Assembly (NCBI GenBank): GCA_008931825.1
Contig: QXVZ01009516.1
Coordinates: forward strand, 1-26,546
Direction: 5' to 3'
DNA from: Phallusia fumigata
Taxonomy: Eukaryota; Chordata; Ascidiacea; Phlebobranchia; Ascidiidae
DNA length: 26,546 nucleotides
Positions 15,401-24,631 of the stretch are shown in pieces. The notes beneath the pieces are model-generated. The model did not search any database. It saw only the letters and a program-made list of their open reading frames with translations, and was not told the DNA's origin. Positions within the stretch are counted from its first letter, which is position 1, and each line of letters begins with the position of its first letter. The position numbers were made by a program, and so were the translations under genes.

Positions 15401-18400
15401 AAAAACAGATTGGGGCATTCCCTTTCATCTAACCACATTTTTTGCTTTTTTGCAGATGTAAAGAAAAAGGAAAAGCCGAAGTTGCAAAAAAGTAAAACGG
15501 AGAAAGTGGTCAAGAAGGAAGTTTCCAAATCCAAAGACCAGAAACCTCCTCCAGTTGCTCGTGCTCCTTCGTTTGCCAAGTTCAGAAAAACTGGTAGGTT
15601 GTTTTTTGTTTTGCTTGAAAAACCGTGAACAGAAACAATGTTTAAATATTAATTTTTGTATTTAACTGTTCAATGTTAGTAGTCTCAAGTTTGTACTCCT
15701 CCTTAAAACTAGGTTTAGAAAATGAAGAGCCGGTTAAGAAATCACAGAAAACTGCCGTAGCAGGTAAAAGAAGCAGCATTGAAACCGATGATTCAAACAT
15801 TCCTGACAAAAAGATTAAACAAGAACCAAAACACACCAAGAAAAGTAAGCACTCTAAAATCTATTAAAAGTTTTGCATCGAATAAATTTACTAGGCATCC
15901 TGTTTACATGTGGTTTCATATTGTTTGCTTGACATTTGCAATAGTTTTTTGTAAGTAAGCATCAAAAACAAAAATGATTTTCATTTCTGGAATATCTGAC
16001 TGACAATTTTTTTGCATGTGCTTAGTTTCCATATCAGAAGGCTTCATGGACGCTCTTAACTCAATCCCTCAGCCTGTGAAGCGACCGATTAAAAGGAAAG
16101 CGGTGAAAAGTAAACCTGCGTCAACTTCACCTGTACACAAACCAAGCCCTGTGCATGAAACTTCTGTTGGTGGAGGTAAAACTTCAGCTTGTGTATTTTG
16201 TTAATTTTTTTAGAGGAGGTTATGTATTGAGTCCACTTTCAGTTCACCCATCCTGTTGTGACTGTGTTGAACAATTGTTGGCTTATTTGTTAAATTAAAT
16301 AAAGTTCCACTGTTAAAACATTGCTAATGTAAATTAGTTATAGAGCATATGGTCTAAATCAGACCTTGACGTTGTACATGGACCACATACAGCCCTTTGG
16401 TTAACTCTGATAGGCCCTGTTAAGCTAGTTTGGATTGACAAAATAAATACTAAGTAATAAATTTTTTGTAAGGCAATCTCACTTTTTCATTGCTTAGCAT
16501 ATGTTCTTGCCTGCTTAACAAAACAATTCTGTTTATGGCTTTTTGCAAAGAAATACAATTGATATTATGTAATGTTGAGTTAATTAAGTTGCAACAGGGG
16601 CCTCAATGACAAAATAATTGCCAACCCCTGGTATAAAGCTCCCTTTATTGATGTTTGCATAATTTCTGAAATAACAAATTCTACCTACCTATGTAACAAG
16701 ATCTGCTTCAGCAACAATGTAACCTTACTGTTGTTGCTCTACAGCTGGTGACTTTGGAGCGATGGACACTGAGCCAAGATCGAAGAGTCCCTCACCTGTT
16801 CCCATGGAAACCAAACCCTCAAAACCGAAGCTGAACAAATACGGCTTACCTCAGAAGACTGTGCGCTGGGTACAAGATTCTCACCTTGAGTCAATCCGAT
16901 ATTTTGAGGTCGAGGAGGGCGAGAGAGGTGATTCAGTGATGCGTAACGCATTGCAAGGTCATAGCAAGGTCAAATGTCATAGGTGGTCAAACTCAGGTTT
17001 AGATTTCTATCTTAGGTTCATTCAGGTAAGGCAAAGCGTCAAAAATGCCCCCGCAGTCGAGCTATACATTGTAGTAGTGTTTTCGATATTACTACACTTT
17101 TGGAGACGTTACAGGTACACGAGTATTGGAACGCAACCAGCAGAGGTACACTACAGAGGAAGGCCTCTCGTTCCATGTTCCGTTGTGGATTTCATACAGT
17201 CGAGTAGAGACTTGTCGTTGCACTATTGTTTTGTTGGATGAGGCGTGTGCAATTTGTACGTGCCCTTCGCAAAAATCCGACATGTGCAATAAAGCTTCAA
17301 AATTCGAAATACCCATGTTTGTTGCAACAACTGCTGCTGATCGTCGAAAGCTGGTCAAGACCCAAGCTGCATTCGATACAGGCTAGACCGTTTCGTATTG
17401 TGTGCTTCTAAAGTTTTAGATCTTTTTTTGATAAGAAGTCCCAATCCTTGCAAAATAAAGTGTTTTCCCCTCCCATGGAACAACACTGTCCAGGAATCAA
17501 CAAGGTTTGATTGTTTAAAATTGGCATTGTGTGTTAATTAAGCCAAATGGTTATAAACTAAAAAGTAATTGCCTAACAATTTCATGCCTCCTTAAAACAT
17601 TCTAACTGTGGCCCAACCACCATTTCGCTGCTACCGTACCACCTCAATCAGCCTTAAAACGAAATAAAAGCAACAAAATTTAAACATATTTGTTGCTGAT
17701 TGGTTTTCGGGTTGGAGCTGCTTTTCTGCCACTGTTCCGAATTTAGCTCTGGTGGCGAACTGCTTTTGCGACAACCCAAGTTCAATTTGGGAATGTCGCT
17801 GAAAAGCAATAAAAGAGAGGGTTACCAAAAGTAATCCGATCAGCTAAAACAATTAGAAATTAATAAGAAAAACTGCAGAAATGGCATCAGTTTTGTGTAA
17901 AAAACAGCAAGTAGCGACAAAAACTTCACTTGTCCTTCCATTTTGTGATTCGTTACACTGTAGTTGAAATCGTTTGTGTCAAACTCGTGGTTTATCCTTA
18001 TTTGCAGGCAAAAGTGGAATCAGCTCTTGTACATTGCAACAGAATGAGTTAAAATTACGTCACTTTAATACTGTGTCGCGCTGTCGTGTGGCTCAAGCCG
18101 GTTTATACGGGGTTTTTACCCATCTTAAGTAGCAAAACTATGGTGAAACGGTTCAAACCTTACTTTATCTAGCTGTTCAATTACACCAATTACATTTGTA
18201 TCCTGTGAGATGGATTTGACTCCGCTCGAGCCATTTGCTGTTAAGGATGTACTTGACATGAGTCAACAATTGCTTAATGTCGACTTGGTCTTAGTTGAGG
18301 AGTTGGGCAACCCGCGGCTCTGAGATCCCCTCTCTGGTTCCTGTGATAATGAGAAACAACAGTGTGATTGGCACATCTTGCATACTTAACACCAAATCTT

Positions 18401-21400
18401 GCGCTACGACATTACGGAATGATTGTTTTCTGATTATTGCTTTTAAGAAGTAATCACACACTAGGGGGGGGTTTGCATGCACAAGACAACATTTAAACAA
18501 CGTGTTCGATTTCGCTCTTGTTTTATAATTTCCCTTTTCTTAAACAAGCGAATTCATAGTTCGGCGGTGTTGCGAATCAGAACACGTTCTGTACTTTACC
18601 TTTGGTTTGGCCAGCTGTGTTCTCACCTAATGTTTTTCTACGCCCTGCTCTGTTGTCGAGACTTGGTTTACTTTTTGAAGAAAACAAATTCCGCTTTCAC
18701 CTTCGGTTCCTACGAAGCAAATCCGCGTTAAATACTTGCTTTGGAAATTTGCCGTTCAACTTCTTTGTCGGATGGACTGCACAAAAGCGTTTAACATAGT
18801 TTCGCACACAGAAACTTATTCGTTGAGATGAGTACCCGTACATGAAATACGCAGCAGTTCAGCGACTCCCATTTGACGTTTAACGATTTCTAAAGAAACT
18901 TTCGCCTTGTAAAGTGAAGTCTGTAGTTAGCCGACACTGAAGGTATTTGGTTTGCATGATGTCAGCGCGGGGAAAAATACGAATGACAAAATACACCGCT
19001 ATGCTTCTTCGGCTTACAAGTTCTGGTGAATCGCACCACAGGTTTCTTAGCTGTTATGACAAAGAAGCAGTGAAAGAGAGGCCATTTTTAACAACAATGA
19101 TAAGTCTCTTTGAACAGTATAGGATACGAAATAGCGAGTGGGTAGTATGTTGTAAGGGTTTATGATGCCAATACAGCAGATTAAGTGTTGTAAACATGCA
19201 GAGGTCGTCACTCGAATCTTGTACGAAACGAAATACGGCGTATGGTTCGACTGCTGACGTCGTTTCCTCGACGTACGTGAGAAAAAAAGTGTGTGCGTTC
19301 GTCCGTGACCACTCTACCAATCAGCGCGTCGAAAGCCAACGCCCACTACGTCACGCTCTTTGTTGCGCAAGCGCACTGTCTGGCCGAGTCGCGTCTTGTG
19401 TGTAGTCGCTCTGCAGAGGGTTTTCGCCGTTTACGTCATATTGATTACTCCCTTATCTGTTAAAGCCAACACTGTATCTCTGCGGTGGGGTTTAGTTTTA
19501 ACATATTTACTGCGAAACAACCGCGCAATCCATGTTTCTTGTGTGAGCGACCACCATGGCGGTAAAATGCGAGAAACGTTTCTCTCTTTGTGAAGCATTC
19601 AGCCCTTGGCGTGTATTTCTTTCACTTCTCGTTGTGCAATAAAAGCATTTTCAATGACCAACATATTCCCACTTTGTTTGATGCGAAGCGTTGTCGAGTG
19701 TGACTGATACACAATTATACACAGTTGTCTATTGCAACATCGGTCCTCATTTTCGTGATAAGCTGTGTTTATAAACTTTAGTTGGTTGAAATTCATGTTT
19801 AAATGACAGTTAGCGACACATAAGACGCTTATCACATGTTTTCAAGTCTGCAACTTCATTTGTGTAATTCTCCGCACAATGCTCGTGCTACTAACAACAG
19901 AAAAACAATCTGCGAACCCCGGAACGAATGTGTTTGCATGCTCCTGGTATTGGCGTATCAGTTTAAACAGTAAATTTAGAAGTTATTGTGAAATACGTTA
20001 CGGCGTTGACCTTTGTTACACTGACCACCATGACATTTGACCTTGCTATGATTTTCTTACATTTATTGTTGATTACATAATTTCGTTGCTCTATAAAGTT
20101 TCTAAGTCTAACTCTCCGATGTTTGCACTCCAGTAAATGTGACAACACAAAACTTCAAGGACGCGATACAGCGAGATCGTATGATGGAACGTGAAGGTCT
20201 CGGTGAGTTTCACCACAAAGGTCAAAGTTCGTGGAAGAAACCTCCGTTGATTGATTTGCCCGCGCCCTTGATCGAGATTGGGAGTAACAGGTTTGTTCCC
20301 CCTGCATCGCTGTTTAAGCTTACCTCGCTTAACCAAGTCGCCCAGTTTATAACAAAACAATGGCGCGTTTAAGCTCTAGGCACTTTTAGGAGGTTACTTT
20401 TTATCTTCAAAATAGTTTGATTGCTCCGTGTGTTTAAAACTAGTCATCGTTACAAAAGCTTTTCCTCCATTTTCAACCTTGCGAATCAACGTAATTTTCA
20501 CTTGTAGTGTGGAGAAAGATATTCAAACTGAACGCGAGAAAACGGTGCTTCAAGAAATATTCCTCACACAAGAGATGGTTCCAGATTCGCCAGCGGAACC
20601 GGATCCCGAACCTTACGACATGATACCGCCCAAGATCATTCCCATCGAAGACGTAAGTGAACTTGTTCAACGTCTTGTATGGCTGCAGTCTGCAACTGTG
20701 GTTCTTTCTGAATATGCCAAAGCATTCCCCCTTTGCTTATTAAAAACTTTTATTTCCCCCCTCTAGACAAGAAGCGAATCAGAGTAGTTTTTAACGGTTG
20801 GGGACAACCGGTGCACGCAACAAGAAATGATTGTCATAATTGACTTAACTTTTAAGTGGAAATTCCTCCCCTCAAGTCACAAAATTAGGATATGCATTGC
20901 ACATTGTGTATACTTGGAAAGCGTAAACGCTCAAATCTTGTCATGCTTTCGCCATAAAACTACATTCATCTTCACAGTTCCAAAACTGGCTTTATGTTTA
21001 ATAAATTTAAGCAAGAAGGTGCCATGAAGGCTCACTACGTGTAATGACAGGATCTATCTTCTCGTATATAGCACCAACTAAAGTTTAATTTCGTTGCAGC
21101 CAAATGACCCGGGCCCTCCTGTTACTTCCCCCTCACCCAACACTGATTCCGTCGCCAACGCCATCAACGGTTTGATGGGGAAGGATAATGGAAAGGAAGA
21201 TATCAAAGACAAATTAAGAGAGATAATTCAGACTGCAACAGGTATAATGCCGTATTTTTAAGTTGACACGAATTACAGTTTTGTTCCAAAGTACCGTAAG
21301 AAAACTGCAACTCAGCAGCATTTTGTAATAACCGGCTTTTGTATGAAAGTTCGTTTTCACTTTTTAATCATGAGATTATCTTTGTGTGCAAGTTTTTTAT

Positions 21401-22536
21401 CATTGTTTTCTTGTCTAGCTGCCAAACCCGACTCGAAAGCTGCCAACCCCAACCAACCCAGCGCCGCGGGTGAGATGTACCCCCAACAGATGCCGCCTAA
21501 TGGGGTGGACCCCAACATGATGTACATGGTGCCCCCTGGTGGAAACGGGTTTTACCCTCCAGGCCCCATGATGATGCCACCACCCGGTATGATGCCCCCC
21601 ATGGGTGGCCCAGAACAATACCCCATGGACTGGTCAGGGGGGCATGGACCCCCACCAAATATGCCACCCCACCGCCCCCCAGGCAACGGCCCAAGACCGC
21701 CCCATTTTCAACCCATGTATAATAGGAATGATAATTGGAGACCGCGCAAACCTTGGATGAATCAGAATGGTAAGTTGGAGACATTTTATAAACGACGCTC
21801 TTTGTTCGTTTCTTGTGATTTTCGGACGATTTTGGAGAGTTGCTCACACTTGAAATATACGGATGTTGAGAAGAAAGTTGGTAGCAGATAGGACAGTATG
21901 CGAGAGAGGTTTTAGGTGAAATCGTTGCCGAGTTTTGACACACTATCACACAGACAACATAACAGAACTGCAGTCAATTCTAAAAGTACAAACCTAAACA
22001 GCTAGTTAAACAGTTACAAACACACTCGAATAGATTCGAAGCACAAGGGTTAAAAGGTTTAAATTCAATTGTTTTTCATTCCGTAAAACAGCAAAAAATA
22101 TTACGAACGCAGAAACACGTTATTTCGCTTTTGCTAACGTAGTTGTAGCGCCGTCCTGGTTTACTAGTCCCAATTTTTGGGAATTTTAGACTCTGCACAT
22201 ATTGTTAGACGAAAAATCTCAACACTTAAGATTGCAATTCACAATCGCTTTATGGTTTGCGACACATTTCACGGTTTTAAAATAGTCTCAATAAAAAGCT
22301 ACAAGTCAGCACTTGTGTGTAAACATTTTCTACATTTCGACAAACGCTGTTGTTACCATCAAGGAGTGTTTCAGATACAAATACTGGCTTGTTTTTATTT
22401 CTATTTGATTCTCTATTATAGAACCGCGCGCGGTTTTTGTATTTCTGCAAAATTTTGTTTTACCACATTCCAATAAAACCTGTTTTCCACCACAGGTCCA
22501 CGTGGACGATGGAACCGCGGAAATTTTCGAAGATAA
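12405..22536 (+). CDS. PNUTS, PP1 nuclear targeting subunit (PPP1R10), thirteen coding exons
   Basis: Exons: 12405-12508, 12894-13074, 14956-15049, 15153-15230, 15456-15593, 15713-15844, 16026-16175, 16745-16927, 20134-20290, 20508-20652, 21100-21241, 21419-21769 and 22496-22536 (TAA). They total 1896 nt, 631 residues, with continuous frame. Residues 1 to about 150 match the TFIIS N-terminal-like domain ([22 protein letters not shown]). Conserved short blocks follow: [20 protein letters not shown], the PP1-docking RVxF variant KTVRW (330-334) and the [12 protein letters not shown] region. Then come [15 protein letters not shown] and [19 protein letters not shown] (to 454). A Pro/Met/Gly-rich tail (about 502-618) ends in [15 protein letters not shown] scaffolds PP1 with WDR82 and TOX4 in the nucleus, controlling RNA polymerase II dephosphorylation and chromatin. 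It is shorter than the roughly 940-residue human protein: the long Gly/His repeats and the C-terminal CCCH finger are absent from this model. The ATG immediately follows a CAG acceptor. Confidence 0.92.
14322..14617. mobile_element. Non-autonomous hAT-like element in PNUTS intron 2
   Basis: The left end reads AGGGGTTGGCAAGC. The reverse complement of the right end reads CAGGGGTCACCAACC, so the ends are related inverted repeats (about 11 of 16 positions). The inner left sequence, with TATGGTCCATAGGCCAAATCC-like composition, has the style of hAT 'Charlie'-type ends. The flanking 8-mers (ATTTCTAG and ATGTAAAT) agree at only four positions, so the copy is old. The 122-codon open frame over it is not a transposase. 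Confidence 0.6.
16360..16630. mobile_element. Second hAT-like element in PNUTS intron 7
   Basis: The right end is TTGCCAACCCCTG, the exact hAT-style terminus (reverse complement CAGGGGTTGGCAA). The left end CAGACCTTGACG is diverged but is followed by a hAT-like ACATGGACCACATACAGCCC. The flanking 8-mers GTCTAAAT and GTATAAAG match at six of eight positions, consistent with an eroded target-site duplication. It lies entirely within the intron. Confidence 0.55.
17115..17386 (+). CDS. Possible alternative last exon of PNUTS
   Basis: The acceptor ACGTTACAG (AG at 17113-17114) is in the right phase for exon 8, which ends with one base of a codon. Joining them gives about 90 more codons starting [10 protein letters not shown] and ending at TAG 17384-17386. 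AATAAA follows 68 bases later. The added peptide is Cys-containing (CRC...ACAICTC...C) and matches no family I know. The resulting protein would keep the TFIIS-like domain and RVxF motif but lose the rest. The pyrimidine tract is weak and an open frame of this size can occur by chance. Confidence 0.3.
17454..17459 (+). promoter_or_regulatory. Intronic poly(A) signal AATAAA
   Basis: AATAAA is followed directly by a G/T-rich stretch (GTGTTTTCCCC). It lies 68 bases after the stop of the putative alternative exon, a normal spacing for a short 3' UTR. Confidence 0.35.
19255..19438. promoter_or_regulatory. Promoter-like cluster inside PNUTS intron 8
   Basis: Within about 180 bases: TGACGTCG (19255-19262), CCAAT (19317-19321), TACGTCAC (19347-19354), an NRF1-like TGCGCAAGCGCA (19364-19375, one mismatch) and TTACGTCA (19431-19438), in locally CpG-rich DNA. 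This combination is typical of ubiquitous promoters. It would sit about 0.7-0.9 kb upstream of exon 9. Activity is inferred. Confidence 0.35.
20831..20886 (-). repeat. Dispersed repeat, copy B, in PNUTS intron 10
   Basis: The minus strand contains GACTTGAGGGGAGGAATTTCC, nearly identical to copy A at about 9036-9060 (GACTTAAGGGGAGGAATTTC). Similarity continues with gaps for about 20 bases (AAAGTT, AATTAT). The hAT-like CAGTGGTTCCCAACC end of copy A is not recognisable here. Confidence 0.55.
22286..22479 (+). other. CCCH-finger-like frame in the last PNUTS intron
   Basis: After a possible acceptor TTAAAATAG the frame compatible with exon 12 reads through [18 protein letters not shown] (about 22315-22368) before stopping near 22477. 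This echoes the VCxHF...C...YHPGV pattern of the vertebrate PNUTS C-terminal finger, but the Cys/His spacing is C-x9-C-C-x-H, not C-x8-C-x5-C-x3-H, so it could not fold as a normal CCCH finger. It may be coincidence, a decayed ancestral exon or an alternative end. Confidence 0.2.
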
Positions 22537-22665
22537 CACGGAATTTTTATTCTCCTTTCTCGTATGCAACAGCGCCCCGAGTGGCAGATACAACTTGTTC
22601 CTCGCTGTCGTTAGGTGGCGCTACCCGGACCCGTTTGTGCCTCGCAATGCTGCGTAATCGCCCAA

Positions 22666-22746
22666 TGACATCATTCCTCTGTTTCATCGCATCTTTGCGA
22701 TTGTTTTTTTTCACTGTGACGTAACAGCGATGACGCGTGACGCAAG
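22666..22746. promoter_or_regulatory. Cluster of ATF/CRE-like sites
   Basis: TGACATCA (22666-22673), TGACGTAA (22717-22724) and a double TGACGCGTGACGCAAG (22731-22746) fall within 80 bases. They lie in the PNUTS 3' UTR region and about 1.9 kb upstream of the T-box start. They could be a distal element of the T-box gene; this is inference. Confidence 0.3.
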
Positions 22747-22829
22747 TGTACGTGCGTTTTTTCTTTTTTCTCTCTTTTTCGTTGTTTTTTCTCTCGATCG
22801 CCCGACCATGCTGCTCCCCGGTTGCCAAA

Positions 22830-22835
22830 ATTAAA
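22830..22835 (+). promoter_or_regulatory. Candidate PNUTS poly(A) signal ATTAAA
   Basis: ATTAAA about 295 bases after the stop, followed by a T-rich and then GTGTG-containing downstream element (TTATTTATTTTTTC, CGGTGTGAGG). No AATAAA was seen nearer to the stop. Confidence 0.45.
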
Positions 22836-24095
22836 TTATTTATTTTTTCAATCGGTGTGAGGATAGCTCGTGCGGGGTCAAAGGTAAGCAGGATAGAGCT
22901 TTCACCCCCGACAAACTTCATACTTAATAGTTTTGGAAACAAACAAACCGTTGAAATGCAACATAACCGCGTAGATCCACAAGTAAGGAAGGTTGAAGAG
23001 ACAAACCCGTGCTAACGTTGGTTTAGTTGACACAATTGTCGCTAATTGGCATCAAATTTAAAATTGGAGGCTCGTTTCATGGCGGGTTAGTTTGTCTCCG
23101 CAATGTGACTCTTTGATGTAAATTCATGCAAATGCTCGAACGTATTAAGTCGACACCAGTTTCAGCAAAAACACACAAAACCTCTAAACCCATTAAGCTT
23201 TCTTTTTATTTGACCCGCAGTAAAACCCGTCAAGGCTTCTTTACACATATATACTTGGTGCTAAGGACGCGTGTTTATGAATTTTACTTATCTGGGTAAT
23301 TTCCAAAGCAGCGGAGTTTGGTGAGAAGCGTAGTTCAATTTTTCTCAAACAACCTGTTTATCTCCGCTACCGAAAAAATAAACCCGAGCCTCGCATTTTG
23401 TTTTCCAGCAAAATATAAGTTTGTTTCGTTCATGCATCGCGTGTTGCTAGGGCCAACCTATTTGGCGTCTCCCGTGGCAACCAAACAGTGGCGTATTTTG
23501 TGTGCATGACAACCACGCTTCTCCAGTGTTTTGCAAAATGTTTTTTTCGCGCTCATTGTGTTTTGTGAACATGAACTGGAATCGTTTAATCTTGTTGTGT
23601 TGAATCTGCATGAAGCATAAATCACAAGCAGCTTTATTGGCAGGAAACGACGGCTTTTAGAAGTTAGGGATGAACTCATTGCATTAACTTACAATGGGCG
23701 ATTAATGTTTTCTAACTTGTTTAACGCTGTATCCACAAGTAACACGTAAACGCTACAAACAAAAGTCACGCAAGACAGGTCAATAGGAATTACAACTTTG
23801 CCTACAGGAAGCGCAGAAAAAGAAGTTACAAAATAAACGAAGTATACGTGTTGTGTTTTAAACCACTTTCGACAAAACAATATGAAAAGCGATTTAGTAT
23901 GTGCGGTTTTTCCGCCTGATAATTTTATACCAGACAAACAAATTAAACTATCTGACTGAAAACTATTTTTACTAGCTGGTTTAGACGACGTTAGAATCGT
24001 TAGTTGACACATGGAATGACTTTAACTACAGAATTGATTGGCAGAGCAACTGTCCATTTATTTCACCTTGAATCGAATCTGGAACGCACAAGAAA

Positions 24096-24114
24096 GGGGC
24101 GGTGTGTGACGTCA
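24096..24114. promoter_or_regulatory. GC box plus perfect CRE upstream of the T-box gene
   Basis: GGGGCGG (about 24096-24102) adjoins TGACGTCA (24107-24114) about 520 bases before the start codon. The T-box exons carry four more perfect copies of this palindrome. In ascidian muscle genes CRE and Tbx6 motifs are known to act together, which makes the site a plausible enhancer part. Confidence 0.45.
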
Positions 24115-24265
24115 CAATCGAGCAATTGTTGATGACAGAACGTTTTACACCTAAGCGGTCAGTAGCGAGGCGGAGAGCGACTTGACGATAGGAAAAATTA
24201 TCGACCTGTGGCAAATCTGTTGATTTGTAAATTTTGTTGGTGGAAAGTTGTTGAAAAGTTGTTTG

Positions 24266-24273
24266 AGGTGTGA
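24266..24273 (+). promoter_or_regulatory. Perfect T-box half-site AGGTGTGA
   Basis: An exact T-box core binding sequence lies 359 bases upstream of the ATG of a T-box gene, so self- or cross-regulation by T-box factors is plausible. An isolated 8-mer can occur by chance. Confidence 0.4.
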
Positions 24274-24436
24274 GAAGTTTGAGGAACAAGTGCGGAGGTG
24301 AATTTGAGGCAGATTTCCTTGTGTTGCTATGAAATGCCGCTTTAATTCCGCTCCTGCATTAAGTTCGGCTGCAATCATAAATCCAACTTTACCCATGCAA
24401 ATTTAACGTTGTGTCCTGTTTACCAGTAAGGCGGAG

Positions 24437-24444
24437 TATTTAAA
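24437..24444 (+). promoter_or_regulatory. TATA-like TATTTAAA upstream of the T-box gene
   Basis: TATTTAAA lies about 190 bases before the ATG. If used, transcription would begin near 24465-24475 and leave about 160 bases of AT-rich leader ending in a CAG acceptor, which is outron-like. Confidence 0.35.
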
Positions 24445-24619
24445 CCACTGGTCTTCACAAAGACCCTTTAAAGATTTAACCTTTATCTCAGTAACTGTGT
24501 AGAACTTAACGTGAAATGCGCAGCAGGAGAATCTTTGTACAGAAGACATGATTTTGTAAAAGGAAAATTTCGCGCAAAAAAGAAACTTGTTTTTCATTTT
24601 AAGTCAACTGGAACTATGT

Positions 24620-24631
24620 TTATTTGTTCAG
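24620..24631 (+). promoter_or_regulatory. Splice acceptor abutting the T-box gene start codon
   Basis: GTTTATTTGTTCAG ends exactly at the ATG (24632). An out-of-frame ATG at 24615-24617 would create a short overlapping upstream frame in unspliced RNA. Splicing at 24631, from a 5' exon or a spliced leader, would remove it, which supports use of this site. Confidence 0.5.

Larger units (their letters stand above)
16928..20133 (+). other. Long intron 8 of PNUTS
   Basis: At 3.2 kb this is by far the longest intron in the gene; most others are 0.1-0.6 kb and intron 2 is 1.9 kb. It carries a possible alternative last exon with a poly(A) signal near its start and a CpG-rich, CRE/CCAAT-bearing cluster near 19.2-19.5 kb. 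No nested protein gene was recognised on either strand. Confidence 0.8.
22537..24631. other. PNUTS 3' flank and upstream region of the T-box gene
   Basis: This 2.1 kb has no supported exon. It begins with the PNUTS 3' UTR, which shows a pyrimidine-rich tract at about 22750-22800 and a poly(A) signal. It continues as the probable regulatory region of the downstream T-box gene, with CRE, T-box and TATA-like sites. Open frames on both strands are short and unremarkable. Confidence 0.6.

Noticed and set aside
16928..17241. Read-through of PNUTS exon 8 to a strong CAG|GTAAG donor at 17023-17025
   Set aside because: It ends in phase 0, while exon 9 needs a phase-1 junction, so it would shift the frame. 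The 16927 junction restores the conserved ERVNV block exactly.
18291..18500. Minus-strand 69-codon frame in intron 8 as a nested gene
   Set aside because: No family similarity, no promoter or splice evidence.
21497..21949. 150-codon minus-strand frame opposite PNUTS exon 12
   Set aside because: Antisense shadow of the Pro/Met/Gly-rich coding exon; no independent splice sites or family similarity.
22472..22477. AATAAA just before the last PNUTS exon
   Set aside because: It lies inside the intron immediately upstream of a good acceptor whose exon completes the frame; a better candidate for the 3' end is at 22830.
23443..23473. RFX X-box-like GTTGCTAGGGCCAAC followed by GTGGCAACC
   Set aside because: The right half of the first site is imperfect (GCCAAC), and the distance to the nearest start (1.2 kb) gives no ciliary gene context.
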